64,000 nucleotides of DNA, taken from Leucobacter chromiireducens subsp. solipictus. Its GTDB lineage: Bacteria > Actinomycetota > Actinomycetes > Actinomycetales > Microbacteriaceae. Position numbers and translations under genes: made by a program. This document shows positions 28,315 to 36,636 of this stretch, one piece after another. Below the pieces are notes generated by a model. It did no database searches. It was not told the origin of the DNA and was given only the letters and a program-made list of their open reading frames with translations. How positions within the stretch are numbered: the first letter of the stretch is position 1; every line of letters starts with the position of its first letter. The stretch spans positions 434,001 through 498,000 of the forward strand of contig NZ_QYAC01000002.1 in assembly GCF_016758195.1 (NCBI RefSeq), in the 5' to 3' direction.

Positions 28315-28335
28315 CGCGCCGGCGCACGGCACCCT

Positions 28336-28407
28336 AACCGAGGCTTTTTCCCGAGACTGAGCCAAATTCCGCGGAGTTTGGCTCAGTCTCGGGAAAAAGC
28401 CTCGGTT
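28336..28407. terminator. 72-bp near-perfect palindrome after the oxidase-cupin operon
   Basis: Arms of 31 bases at 28336-28366 and 28377-28407 match exactly; one T/G pair and a central TCCGCGGA extend it to a 36-pair cruciform. T5 and A5 runs are inside the arms (CTTTTTC / GAAAAAG). Likely a bidirectional transcription terminator, though unusually long. Confidence 0.8.
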
Positions 28408-28530
28408 GAGGTGTGCCTGGACCGGGCCTCGCGCGAAGCTGAGCGTTCCCTGTAAGATAATCGCTTGGTCGCGCGCCTTCGGGGCGGACGCGCAGCACAT
28501 TCGGACCGCTCGCCCCCTGAAGGAGCCCCC

Positions 28531-29895
28531 ATGGCCCTGCCCTGGAAACTGCACGGCGACGGCAAGCACGTCGCGCCCGACGCGATCGTGCTCCCCGAGG
28601 AGCGCCTGAGCTGGGGCCGGACCTTCGGCTTCGGCGCGCAGCACGTCGTCGCCATGTTCGGCGCGACGTTCCTCGTCCCGCTGATCACGGGCTTCAGCCC
28701 CACCGCCACGCTCTTCTTCTCCGGGCTCGGCACGATCCTGTTCCTACTGCTGACCGGGAATCGGCTCCCGAGCTACCTGGGCTCGTCGTTCGCGTTCATC
28801 GCGCCGATCATGGCAGCAACCGCGGGCGGCGACGATCTCGGCCGGGCGTCCTTCGGGATCCTCGCCATCGGCGTGCTCATGGCAATCGTCGGCCTCGTGG
28901 TGCACCGCTTCGGCACGGGCTGGATCAACGCGCTCATGCCGCCCGTCGTCATGGGTGCGATCGTCGCCCTGATCGGCTTCAACCTGGCACCCGCCGTCCG
29001 GAACAACTGGACGGGCAACCCGGCCGCGAACCCCGAGGTCGATCAGGCGCTGTCCTCCTGGGTCGCGCTGGCAACGCTCATCGCGATCCTGCTCATCACG
29101 GTCCTGTTCCGGGGCCTGATCGGACGCCTGTCGATCGTGCTGGGCATGGCCGTCGGGTACGTGATCGCCGTGATCGCCGGCCTTGTTGACTTCACCGCGG
29201 TCTCCGAGGCCGACTGGGTGGGGCTGCCCGCGTTCCACGCCGTCGGCAACCCCTTCGCCGATCCCTCGCTCTGGGGGCTGCTGCCCGCGTTCCTCCCGGT
29301 CGTGCTCGTGCTCATCGCCGAGAACGTCGGTCACGTGAAGAGCGTCGGCCTCATGGTGAACCGCGACCTCGACGGGGTCACGGGACGCGCCCTCCTCGCG
29401 GACGGCCTCTCGACGATGCTCGCCGGCTTCGGCGGCGGATCCGGCACCACCACCTACGGCGAGAACATCGGCGTGATGGCCGCCACGCGCGTCTACTCGA
29501 CCGCGGCGTACTGGATCGCGGGCGGCATCGCGGTGCTGCTGAGCTTCTCCCCGAAGGTCGGCGCGGTCATCTTCTCGGTCCCGCCGGCCGTGCTCGGCGG
29601 CGTGACGGTGGCGCTGTACGGCCTGATCGGCCTGATCGGCGTGAAGATCTGGATCGACAACAAGGTCGACTTCTCCAAGCCGATCAACCAGTTCTCGGCG
29701 GCCGTGCCGCTGATCGTCGGCATCGCGGACTTCACGATCCAGTTCGGCTCGGTCGTCTTCAACGGCATCGCGCTGGGCACGATCGCCGCGATCGGCGTCT
29801 ACCACCTGATGCGCGTCCTCGCGAAGGCGCGCGGCGGCGAGATGCAGATGGTGGATCCGGTGGTCACCGCCCCCGCCGAAGAGACGACGCCCTAA
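28531..29895 (+). CDS. Uracil/xanthine (NCS2/NAT family) permease
   Basis: 454 residues with about 14 TM segments. LIAENVGHVKSVGLM and GGSGTTTYGENIGVMAATRV are the NAT signature regions; FGATFLVPLITGFSPTATLF is typical of the TM1-2 region of UraA-like proteins. Full length for the family. ATG with AGGAG seven bases upstream. It imports nucleobases with protons. It follows the FAD oxidase-cupin pair but beyond the 72-bp palindrome, with its own possible TAAGAT box near 28456, so it is probably a separate transcript. Confidence 0.92.
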   Translation: MALPWKLHGDGKHVAPDAIVLPEERLSWGRTFGFGAQHVVAMFGATFLVPLITGFSPTATLFFSGLGTILFLLLTGNRLPSYLGSSFAFIAPIMAATAGGDDLGRASFGILAIGVLMAIVGLVVHRFGTGWINALMPPVVMGAIVALIGFNLAPAVRNNWTGNPAANPEVDQALSSWVALATLIAILLITVLFRGLIGRLSIVLGMAVGYVIAVIAGLVDFTAVSEADWVGLPAFHAVGNPFADPSLWGLLPAFLPVVLVLIAENVGHVKSVGLMVNRDLDGVTGRALLADGLSTMLAGFGGGSGTTTYGENIGVMAATRVYSTAAYWIAGGIAVLLSFSPKVGAVIFSVPPAVLGGVTVALYGLIGLIGVKIWIDNKVDFSKPINQFSAAVPLIVGIADFTIQFGSVVFNGIALGTIAAIGVYHLMRVLAKARGGEMQMVDPVVTAPAEETTP

Positions 29896-29985
29896 CCCGG
29901 TAAAGCCCTGAGAAACCGTCACCCCGGCGCGCGAAACTCCGCCGGGGTTACGGTCGATTCCGCATGCACCGCTTAGGGTGGCGGT

Positions 29986-32900
29986 GTGTGGAGTGTAGAG
30001 CGGCGACGACGTCCGGAGACGGACCAGGTCGCGAATGATGCGGAGGGCGTCACCGCCGAGGCGGTGATCCCCGCTACCGAGGGTGCCCCGGTACCCGCCC
30101 CCGAGTCGAACACTCAGCCGAAGGAAGACTTGACGACGCAACTCACCGGTCCCGTGTCTCTCGTCGACGCCTACGCCGACGAGCACGCCGATTGGCGGCG
30201 CGAGGCCGCGAGTATCGGTGGCCGCAACCCGATGCTGCACTTCGACGACAGCCCGGCGAACCGGATCGAACTGTCGACGACGCACCCGGGCGGCCTGCCC
30301 CAGTTCATCACGGGCAACAAGATCCTGCTCTCCGCCCTGATCCGCGACGATCTGGCGCTGCGCCACGCCCGCGTGGCTGCGGGCCGGGTCACCGACAAAG
30401 CGATCGAGATGCGCACGGTGCGGGGCCTGGAAACGGTCCACCTCGGCGTCGGTATCGCGAAGTGGACGTTCGAGGGCGAGGAATTCTGCGCCCCCGTGCT
30501 GCTGCGCCCGCTCGCGATCCGCCGTTACGGCCGCGATTTCGAGCTGAAGCTCAAGCAGTTCCCGGTCGTCAACGGTGAGCTGATCCGAGTCCTGAATGAG
30601 CAGTTCGGGATCACGCTCGACGCTCGCAGCCTCGTAGAACTCTCGCAGTCCGAGGGCGTGTTCAAGCCGCAGCCCGTGATCGACCGCGTGCGGCAAATGG
30701 TGGCGGGCGTCTCCGGGTTCGTGGTGCAGCCCCGGCTCGTGGTCTCCTCCTTCCACAGCGTTTCCCAGGGCATGGTGGACGCGGTGAAGGAGCTCGATTC
30801 CCCGATCCTCGCGGCCCTCTGCGGGAGTGAGCCCGCGCGTGAACAGCTCGCGGCGGCCTACCGGCCCGTGAGCGCGACCCCCGCCGACGAGCGCTCTCCC
30901 GATGTGGACCGCTACCTGTACGACGCGGATGCCGAGCAGGACGACGTGCTCGCGCAGATCGACGCCGGGCACTCCCTCGTGGTGCACGCCCTCCCCGGGA
31001 CGGGCGGCACGCAGACCGTGGTCAACGCGATCGGCAGCCTGGTCCGCGAGGGGAAGCGGGTGCTCGTGGTGTCGCCGCGGCGCGCCACGCTCGACGGGAT
31101 CACGCACCGCCTGACGCGGGCCGGCCTCGCCGGGCTCTCCGTGTCGCCGCGCCGCCTGCGCCGCACCCTCGTCGAATCGATCAGTCGCAACGAGAACGCC
31201 CGCGCCGAGCAGCTGGGCGAGGTCGATGCCGCGCTGATCCGGCTCCGCGGGGTCCTGAGCGACTACCGCGGTGCCCTCTCCGGCACCGACGAGCGCTTCG
31301 GGGTGTCGCCGCTCGACGCGCTCCGCCGGCTGACCCAGCTGGCGCTGGGGGAGCGGCCGCCGAGCACGACGGTGCGCCTCGACGATCAGGCGCTCGGCCA
31401 GCTCACGCTTGACCGGAGCTCGATGGCGGAGGCCCTCACCGAGGTCGCCCGGCTCGGACAGTTCCAGTATGGCCCCGAGGACTCACCCTGGTACGGAGTG
31501 AGCTTCCACACGACCGAGGAGGCGCGCACCGCCTACGGTCTCGCCGTGGACCTCGCCGAATCGCAGCTGCCGCGCTTGATCTCGATGGCTAATGAGGTCA
31601 TCGGCCAGACCTCGATGCGCCCCTACGAGACGATCGCGGAACTGGGCGTGTACCTCCGCCTGCTCATGGGGATCCGGGACACGCTCGACCGCTTCACGCC
31701 CGCCGTCTACGACCGCTCGCTCACCGAGGTGATTGCGGCGCACGCGCCCGGCCGCAGCGGCGAGGAGATGACCGCGGCGAACAAGCGACGGCTGAAGAAG
31801 CTCGCCCGCGAGTACGTGCGCCCCGGCGTGCACATCACCGATATGTATTCGCGCCTGGTGCAGATCCAGCAGCAGCGCGTCCTGTGGCAGCGGTACACGA
31901 CGGTGGTCGGGGCGCGGCCGGAGGTGCCGCTCGGCATCTCGGACGTGGTCGTGGCCTTCCAGTCCGCGTACCAGGATCTTGACGAGCTTGACCGCGTGCT
32001 CGGGGTGGTCGGCGATGCGAACCGCCTGAAGAACCTCACGCTCGGGGCGCTCGCGAGCCGGATCTCGGATCTCGCACGCGAATCCGAGGTGCTGCAGAAC
32101 ATTCAGGAGCGCACCACGATCGTGGAGCGCATGCGCGCCGCGCACCTGGAACCCCTGCTCGACGATCTGTCCGCCCGCCACGTGCCGGCGGAGGACGTGG
32201 CCGCGGAGCTCGAGCTCGCGTGGTGGCAGTCGGTGCTGGAGCGCATGCTGCAGACGAACCCTGCCCTGCTGAGCGCGAACACGGGCGTGATCGAACGGCT
32301 CGAGGCCGATTTCCGCCTCGTGGACGACGCCCACGCGGGCGCGAACGGCGCGCTGCTCGCGGCCAGCCTCGCGGACGCCTGGCGCGTGGCGGTGCTGGAT
32401 CACAAGCAGGAAGCGCTCGCGATGCGTGGCGCACTGCGCCGCTCGGACACAACGGCGACGATGCTCGCTCAGGGGGCCCCGAACCTGCTCGGCGTACTCG
32501 CCCCGGTGTGGACCATGTCGCCGTACGAGGTGGCGCAGCTGCCAGACGGGATGCGCTTCGACACCGTGCTCCTCGTCGACGCGGGCGCGACCACCCTCGT
32601 GGAGAACCTGGGCGCGATCCGGCGTGCACAGCAGGTCGTGGCCTTCGGCGACACGATGACGCAGACTCCCGCGCACTTCGAGGTATCCGTTGGGGCGGCT
32701 GAGCCGGACGCAGCGGACGCCGAGGAGCTGCATCAGCGTTCGGCCTATGCGTTGCTCAGCGACGTGCTCCCCACGCTGACGCTCACCCGCAGCTATCGCG
32801 CCGGCGGCGAGGACCTCACGAACCTGGTCAACTCCCGCTTCTACGGTGGCGCGATCCAGTCCCTGCCGTGGGCCGGGAGTTTCTTGGGCCACTCGAGCCT

Positions 32901-33768
32901 CACCTACGAGTTCGTTCGCGGCGGTCAGGGCCTTCCCGACCCGCAGAGCGGGGCCGTGGAGAGCACGGACGCCGAGGTCGAGCGCGTGGTGCAGCTGGTC
33001 CTCGAACACGCGAGCGAACGCGCAACCGAATCCCTCATGGTGATTACCGCGAGCGAGCGGCACGCGGTGCGCGTGTACCAGGCGGTGCTCCAGGCCTTCT
33101 CGAAGTTCCCGCAGTACCGGGACTTCCTGCTGGGCGAGCGGGCGGAGCCGTTTGCGGTGCTCACCCTGGAGCAGGCCACCGCCCAGAGCCGGGATCGCGT
33201 GATCTTCTCGGTCGGGTTCGGGCGCACCCCGCACGGTCGCGTGCTGTCGAACTTCGGTGGCCTGGGTCGCCCCGGCGGCGAACGGCTGCTCGCCGTGGCC
33301 ATGACCCGCGCCCGGCGCGCCATGACGATCGTGAGCTGCTTTAAGCCGGAGGATCTCGACTCCGTGCGGATCAAGCACGGCGTGGTCGAGCTGGCCGAGC
33401 TGCTCGCGATGGAGCATCCGGAGCCGGAGGCCCCCGCGCTGCCCGCCGAGCGTGACCCGATGATCGGGGAACTCGCCGACCGGATGGAAGCGCTCGGGCT
33501 CACCGTCGCCCTGGACTATCGCGGAGTGATTCCGCTCGCTGCCTCGGCCAACGGCCGGGCCATCGCGGTCGACATCGACCTCGGTGATGGTGCGGAGAGC
33601 CTGCGCGACACGCTTCGCCTGCGCCCCGCCGTGCTGCGGCGACTCGGCTGGCACTACCACCGGGTGCAGAGCTTCGATCTCTTCGCGGACCCGGAAGAGG
33701 CGGCGCGGCGGATCGCGCGGACTCTGGGCCTCGGCGCGGAGCCGGGAAGCGGCGCGGCGCAGGCGTGA
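29986..33768 (+). CDS. Large SF1 helicase-like protein with degenerate NTPase motifs and C-terminal nuclease-like domain
   Basis: 1260 residues. N-terminal ~300 residues are a conserved all-alpha/beta region (SIGGRNPMLHFDDSPANRIE) reminiscent of DUF4011. A UPF1/DNA2-like helicase core follows: LPGTGGTQT (337-344), where the Walker A lysine is Gly341; VLLVDAGATT with Asp865-Ala866 replacing the usual Asp-Glu; GDTMTQTP; and motif VI LLAVAMTRARRAM (about 1100). After ~1150 a small domain with AIAVDID and LRPAVLRRLGWHYHRVQSFDLF resembles the REase-like MTES_1575 family. Start GTG with TAGGGT six bases upstream (leaderless). Loss of ATPase residues argues for a structural or regulatory role; close relatives in Microbacteriaceae seem to share this. 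Confidence 0.82.
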   Translation: MWSVERRRRPETDQVANDAEGVTAEAVIPATEGAPVPAPESNTQPKEDLTTQLTGPVSLVDAYADEHADWRREAASIGGRNPMLHFDDSPANRIELSTTHPGGLPQFITGNKILLSALIRDDLALRHARVAAGRVTDKAIEMRTVRGLETVHLGVGIAKWTFEGEEFCAPVLLRPLAIRRYGRDFELKLKQFPVVNGELIRVLNEQFGITLDARSLVELSQSEGVFKPQPVIDRVRQMVAGVSGFVVQPRLVVSSFHSVSQGMVDAVKELDSPILAALCGSEPAREQLAAAYRPVSATPADERSPDVDRYLYDADAEQDDVLAQIDAGHSLVVHALPGTGGTQTVVNAIGSLVREGKRVLVVSPRRATLDGITHRLTRAGLAGLSVSPRRLRRTLVESISRNENARAEQLGEVDAALIRLRGVLSDYRGALSGTDERFGVSPLDALRRLTQLALGERPPSTTVRLDDQALGQLTLDRSSMAEALTEVARLGQFQYGPEDSPWYGVSFHTTEEARTAYGLAVDLAESQLPRLISMANEVIGQTSMRPYETIAELGVYLRLLMGIRDTLDRFTPAVYDRSLTEVIAAHAPGRSGEEMTAANKRRLKKLAREYVRPGVHITDMYSRLVQIQQQRVLWQRYTTVVGARPEVPLGISDVVVAFQSAYQDLDELDRVLGVVGDANRLKNLTLGALASRISDLARESEVLQNIQERTTIVERMRAAHLEPLLDDLSARHVPAEDVAAELELAWWQSVLERMLQTNPALLSANTGVIERLEADFRLVDDAHAGANGALLAASLADAWRVAVLDHKQEALAMRGALRRSDTTATMLAQGAPNLLGVLAPVWTMSPYEVAQLPDGMRFDTVLLVDAGATTLVENLGAIRRAQQVVAFGDTMTQTPAHFEVSVGAAEPDAADAEELHQRSAYALLSDVLPTLTLTRSYRAGGEDLTNLVNSRFYGGAIQSLPWAGSFLGHSSLTYEFVRGGQGLPDPQSGAVESTDAEVERVVQLVLEHASERATESLMVITASERHAVRVYQAVLQAFSKFPQYRDFLLGERAEPFAVLTLEQATAQSRDRVIFSVGFGRTPHGRVLSNFGGLGRPGGERLLAVAMTRARRAMTIVSCFKPEDLDSVRIKHGVVELAELLAMEHPEPEAPALPAERDPMIGELADRMEALGLTVALDYRGVIPLAASANGRAIAVDIDLGDGAESLRDTLRLRPAVLRRLGWHYHRVQSFDLFADPEEAARRIARTLGLGAEPGSGAAQA

Positions 33769-33974
33769 CCGACGCAGCAGGTCGGCGGCCCCGTCGGGCG
33801 CAGCGGCCCGCCCCGGACGGGGTGGATCCGCGGCCGTCAGAGCACCCGCTCGACGCCCCGGCGCGCGAGGATCGCGCGGAGGGGTGGGGCGACGGGGGAA
33901 CCGCGCCCGGCGGTTCCGCGGAGCGCGCGAACGAGGACCGTCTGCGTCGCGATCGTCCGCCCCACTGGGGCTAG
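33765..33974 (+). CDS. Small basic protein coupled to the helicase-like gene
   Basis: 69 residues, GTG start overlapping the helicase-like stop by four bases (GTGA). Highly charged, Arg/Pro/Asp rich, ending in NEDRLRRDRPPHWG, a C-terminal pattern I recall from short hypothetical proteins of this order. No domain. It is probably real because of the overlap and the tail. Confidence 0.55.
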   Translation: MTDAAGRRPRRAQRPAPDGVDPRPSEHPLDAPAREDRAEGWGDGGTAPGGSAERANEDRLRRDRPPHWG

Positions 33975-33987
33975 CGCCGCCGTCGGG

Positions 33988-34284
33988 TTAGGAGCTCGAC
34001 GAGCTGGAGGACGAGCTCGATCCGGAGCCGCTGGATCCCGAGCTGCTGGATCCAGAGCCGCTGGATCCGGAGCTCGCGGGAACCGACGAGCTCGAAGAAG
34101 AGCCGCCCGAGCGGGAATCCGTGCGGTAGAAGCCGGACCCCTTGAAGGTCACGCCGAGCGAACCGAACACCTTGCGCAGGGTTCCCTCGCACTCGGGGCA
34201 CGTGGTCAGCGCGTCGTCCGTGAACGACTGGTACACGTCAAAGGCGTGGCCGCAATCGGCGCACCGGTAAGCGTAGGTAGGCAC
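33988..34284 (-). CDS. FmdB-family zinc-ribbon protein with serine-rich tail
   Basis: 98 residues. MPTYAYRCADCGHAFDVYQS and TTCPECEGTLRKVF provide two CxxC pairs for one zinc ribbon, and FKGSGFYRTD ends the FmdB domain at about residue 58. The rest is almost only Ser/Gly (40 residues), encoded by short internal repeats. GTG start at 34284; TAAGCT lies eight bases upstream. FmdB proteins are small zinc-ribbon proteins of unclear regulatory role. Ends 14 bases from the small coupled gene on the other strand. Confidence 0.9.
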   Translation of the reverse strand: MPTYAYRCADCGHAFDVYQSFTDDALTTCPECEGTLRKVFGSLGVTFKGSGFYRTDSRSGGSSSSSSVPASSGSSGSGSSSSGSSGSGSSSSSSSSSS

Positions 34285-34295
34285 AATAGCCCAGC

Positions 34296-34889
34296 TTAGC
34301 GGGTCTCTATGGGAAAGCGGCGGATGCCGCCCGGAGTGACGGCCCCGGTGACGGGGACATCGTGCGGATCGCGTGGCAGCCGGGGCAGGATCTCCTCGTC
34401 GAACACCACGGCGTAGACGGGAGGCACCGGATCCAGCGCGGCGAGGCAACGGTCGTAGTAGCCGAGCCCCCACCCGAGCCGCGTTCCGGAGGCATCCACC
34501 GCGCAGGCCGGAATGAGCATGAGGTCCGCCGTCGCGGCCGCTGTGGACGGGAGGCGGGGCCCGACCGGTTCCCGGATCCCGTGTCGCCCAGCCTCGGGGA
34601 TGCGGGTGCTGTGGCGGGCCCACGCGAGGTTCCGGTCCGCCAGGGAGATGGGTAACAGGACCTCCACGTCGTGATCGAGCGCCCACGCCAGAAACTCCGA
34701 CGGATCAGGCTCGCCGGCGGTGGGGAGGTAACAGGTGATTCGGCGCGCGCCCGCCTCGGAGACGAGGGCGATCAGCTGCGCGGACAGGGCGGCGGCCGCC
34801 CGATCTCGGGTCGCCGCGTCGCGGTCTGCGCGGGCGGCGCGCACCGCCGCGCGGACGTGCCGCTTCTGTGCGTCCGCGTCGCGAGCCAT
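34296..34889 (-). CDS. 5-formyltetrahydrofolate cyclo-ligase
   Basis: 197 residues. ARKRHVRAA-type start (AQKRHVRAAVRAARA), ITCYLPTAGEPDPSEFL and GTRLGWGLGYYDRCLA, the last being the signature of the family that binds folate and Mg-ATP. It converts 5-formyl-THF to 5,10-methenyl-THF using ATP, salvaging folate. The ATG at 34889 is preferred because TAGGCT (34896-34901 on this strand) lies six bases upstream; GTG at 34895 is possible. Divergent from galU. Confidence 0.92.
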   Translation of the reverse strand: MARDADAQKRHVRAAVRAARADRDAATRDRAAAALSAQLIALVSEAGARRITCYLPTAGEPDPSEFLAWALDHDVEVLLPISLADRNLAWARHSTRIPEAGRHGIREPVGPRLPSTAAATADLMLIPACAVDASGTRLGWGLGYYDRCLAALDPVPPVYAVVFDEEILPRLPRDPHDVPVTGAVTPGGIRRFPIETR

Positions 34890-34932
34890 GGCCACAGCCT
34901 AGTTGCTACGCAGTGTGCGGGGTGTGCCCAAC

Positions 34933-34961
34933 TTTGCGGAGGCCGCGCGCGATATTAGGCT
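34933..34961 (+). promoter_or_regulatory. Promoter of galU (leaderless)
   Basis: TTTGCG (34933-34938), 17-base spacer, TAGGCT (34956-34961), then seven bases to the galU ATG at 34969. Confidence 0.55.
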
Positions 34962-34968
34962 GGCCTCC

Positions 34969-35895
34969 ATGACTGAATCCCAGCGCGCGCCCCGGCGTGC
35001 CGTTACGAAGGCAGTGGTTCCGGCGGCAGGACTCGGAACGCGCTTCCTCCCGGCGACCAAGGCGATGCCCAAGGAGATGCTCCCGATTGTCGACAAGCCG
35101 GCAATCCAGTACGTCGTCGAAGAGGCGGCGTCGGCCGGCCTCGGTGACGTCCTCATCATCACCGGGCGCAACAAGGACAATCTCGTCAACCACTTCGACA
35201 GCGTTCCCGAGCTCGAGTACTCGCTGGAACGGAAGGGTGACGAGGGGAAGCTGGGCAAGGTCCACGAGGCGAGCGAGCTTGCCGAGGTGTACTTCCTGCG
35301 CCAGGGCCAGCCCCTCGGCCTCGGCCACGCGGTGGGCCGCGCGCGCGGTCACGTCGGCGACGAGTCGTTCGCCGTGCTGCTGGGCGACGACCTCATCGAT
35401 GCGCGTGATTCGCTGCTGGATCGCATGATCGCCGAGCACGACGAACGCGGTGCCACGATCATCGCCCTGATGGAGGTGCCGCAGGAGTCCATCCACCTGT
35501 ATGGCTGCGCCGCCGTCGAGGCGACCGATGATCCCGAAGTGGTCCGCGTGACCGGGCTCGTGGAGAAGCCGGCTGCCGCTGAGGCGCCCTCGAACCTGGC
35601 CGTGATCGGCCGCTACGTGCTGCGCCCCGAGATCTTCGACATCATCGACGATCTCGAGCCCGGCCGCGGCGGAGAGATCCAGCTCACCGACGCCCTGCAC
35701 CACCTGGCCGAGGGGAAGGGCGAGGCCCCCGTCTACGGCGTCATCTTCCGCGGCCGCCGCTACGATACGGGCGACCGCGCCGACTGGATCAAGGCCAACG
35801 TGCTGCTGGGCGTCGACCACCATGAGCTCGGCACGGAGATCTCCGACTGGGTCATCGACTTCGCCGAACAGCTGCGCGCACGCCGCGAGGGATAA
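34969..35895 (+). CDS. galU: UTP--glucose-1-phosphate uridylyltransferase
   Basis: 308 residues. VVPAAGLGTRFLPATKAMPKE is essentially the nucleotide-binding signature, VDKPAIQYVVEEA and FAVLLGDDLID follow, and RGRRYDTGDRADWIKAN closes the active site. It makes UDP-glucose for glycans and wall polymers, which fits the cell-surface genes nearby. ATG at 34969 chosen since the conserved domain begins 13 residues later and a -10 box lies seven bases before it. Upstream in-frame codons have no support. Followed after six bases by the acetyltransferase gene. Confidence 0.95.
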   Translation: MTESQRAPRRAVTKAVVPAAGLGTRFLPATKAMPKEMLPIVDKPAIQYVVEEAASAGLGDVLIITGRNKDNLVNHFDSVPELEYSLERKGDEGKLGKVHEASELAEVYFLRQGQPLGLGHAVGRARGHVGDESFAVLLGDDLIDARDSLLDRMIAEHDERGATIIALMEVPQESIHLYGCAAVEATDDPEVVRVTGLVEKPAAAEAPSNLAVIGRYVLRPEIFDIIDDLEPGRGGEIQLTDALHHLAEGKGEAPVYGVIFRGRRYDTGDRADWIKANVLLGVDHHELGTEISDWVIDFAEQLRARREG

Positions 35896-35901
35896 CCCAC
35901 C

Positions 35902-36519
35902 GTGCCCCTCGGCCGCGCGATCGTGGATCCCGGCCCGCTCACCGCGGGCCGGGTCACGCTCCGCGTGGTGCGGGGCCGCGACGCGGAGCCATTGCGCCAG
36001 CTCCTGCAACGTAATCGTGGGTGGTTGCGCCGTTGGGAAGCCACCCACCCCTCAGGGCGCAGCATCGAACCGGGGTCGGTCTCGATGCGCCCCACCATTC
36101 GCGCGTACCGGCGCCAGCTCACAGCGGGGAGCGGCGTCCCGTTTGTCGTGCTCTACGACGGTGAGGTCGTCGGGCAATTGAGCGTTTCCGAGCTTTCCGG
36201 CGGTGCCCTCCAGTCGTCGCAGATCGGGTACTGGGTGTCCGAGCACGTTGCGGGCCGCGGCATCGCGCCCACGGCGGTCGCACTCGCGATCGATTACCTC
36301 TTCGGGGCGCTCGGCCTGCACCGGGTCGAAATCTGCATCCGTCCCGAAAACGTTGCGTCGCTGCGCGTCGTCGAGAAGCTCGGCCTGCGACCCGAGGGGC
36401 GTCGCGCCGCCTACATTCACATCGACGGTGCCTGGCGGGATCACGAGTGCTTCGTCGCCTTCCGTGGTGAGGGGTCCATGGTGCAACGACTTCACCGCGC
36501 GGGCAACTCACACGGCTAG
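35902..36519 (+). CDS. GNAT acetyltransferase, RimJ/RimL-like
   Basis: 205 residues. Acetyl-CoA binding motif region QIGYWVSEHVAGRGIAPTAV (Q/RxxGxG/A type), NVASLRVVEKLGLRPEGRR and HECFVAF complete the RimJ/L fold. Expected to acetylate protein N-termini, possibly ribosomal. GTG start six bases after galU. The pairing galU-rimJ-like is conserved in actinobacteria. Confidence 0.88.
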   Translation: MPLGRAIVDPGPLTAGRVTLRVVRGRDAEPLRQLLQRNRGWLRRWEATHPSGRSIEPGSVSMRPTIRAYRRQLTAGSGVPFVVLYDGEVVGQLSVSELSGGALQSSQIGYWVSEHVAGRGIAPTAVALAIDYLFGALGLHRVEICIRPENVASLRVVEKLGLRPEGRRAAYIHIDGAWRDHECFVAFRGEGSMVQRLHRAGNSHG

Positions 36520-36636
36520 CGGGCCACAGCGCGCGGTGGCGGACACGCCCGAGCCGTCCACACATGCCCGTCCGGGAATCCATCGCGGCGGCGCGCCGGG
36601 GGACAGGGGCCGCGGCAACGTCGTACAGTGAAGCAC

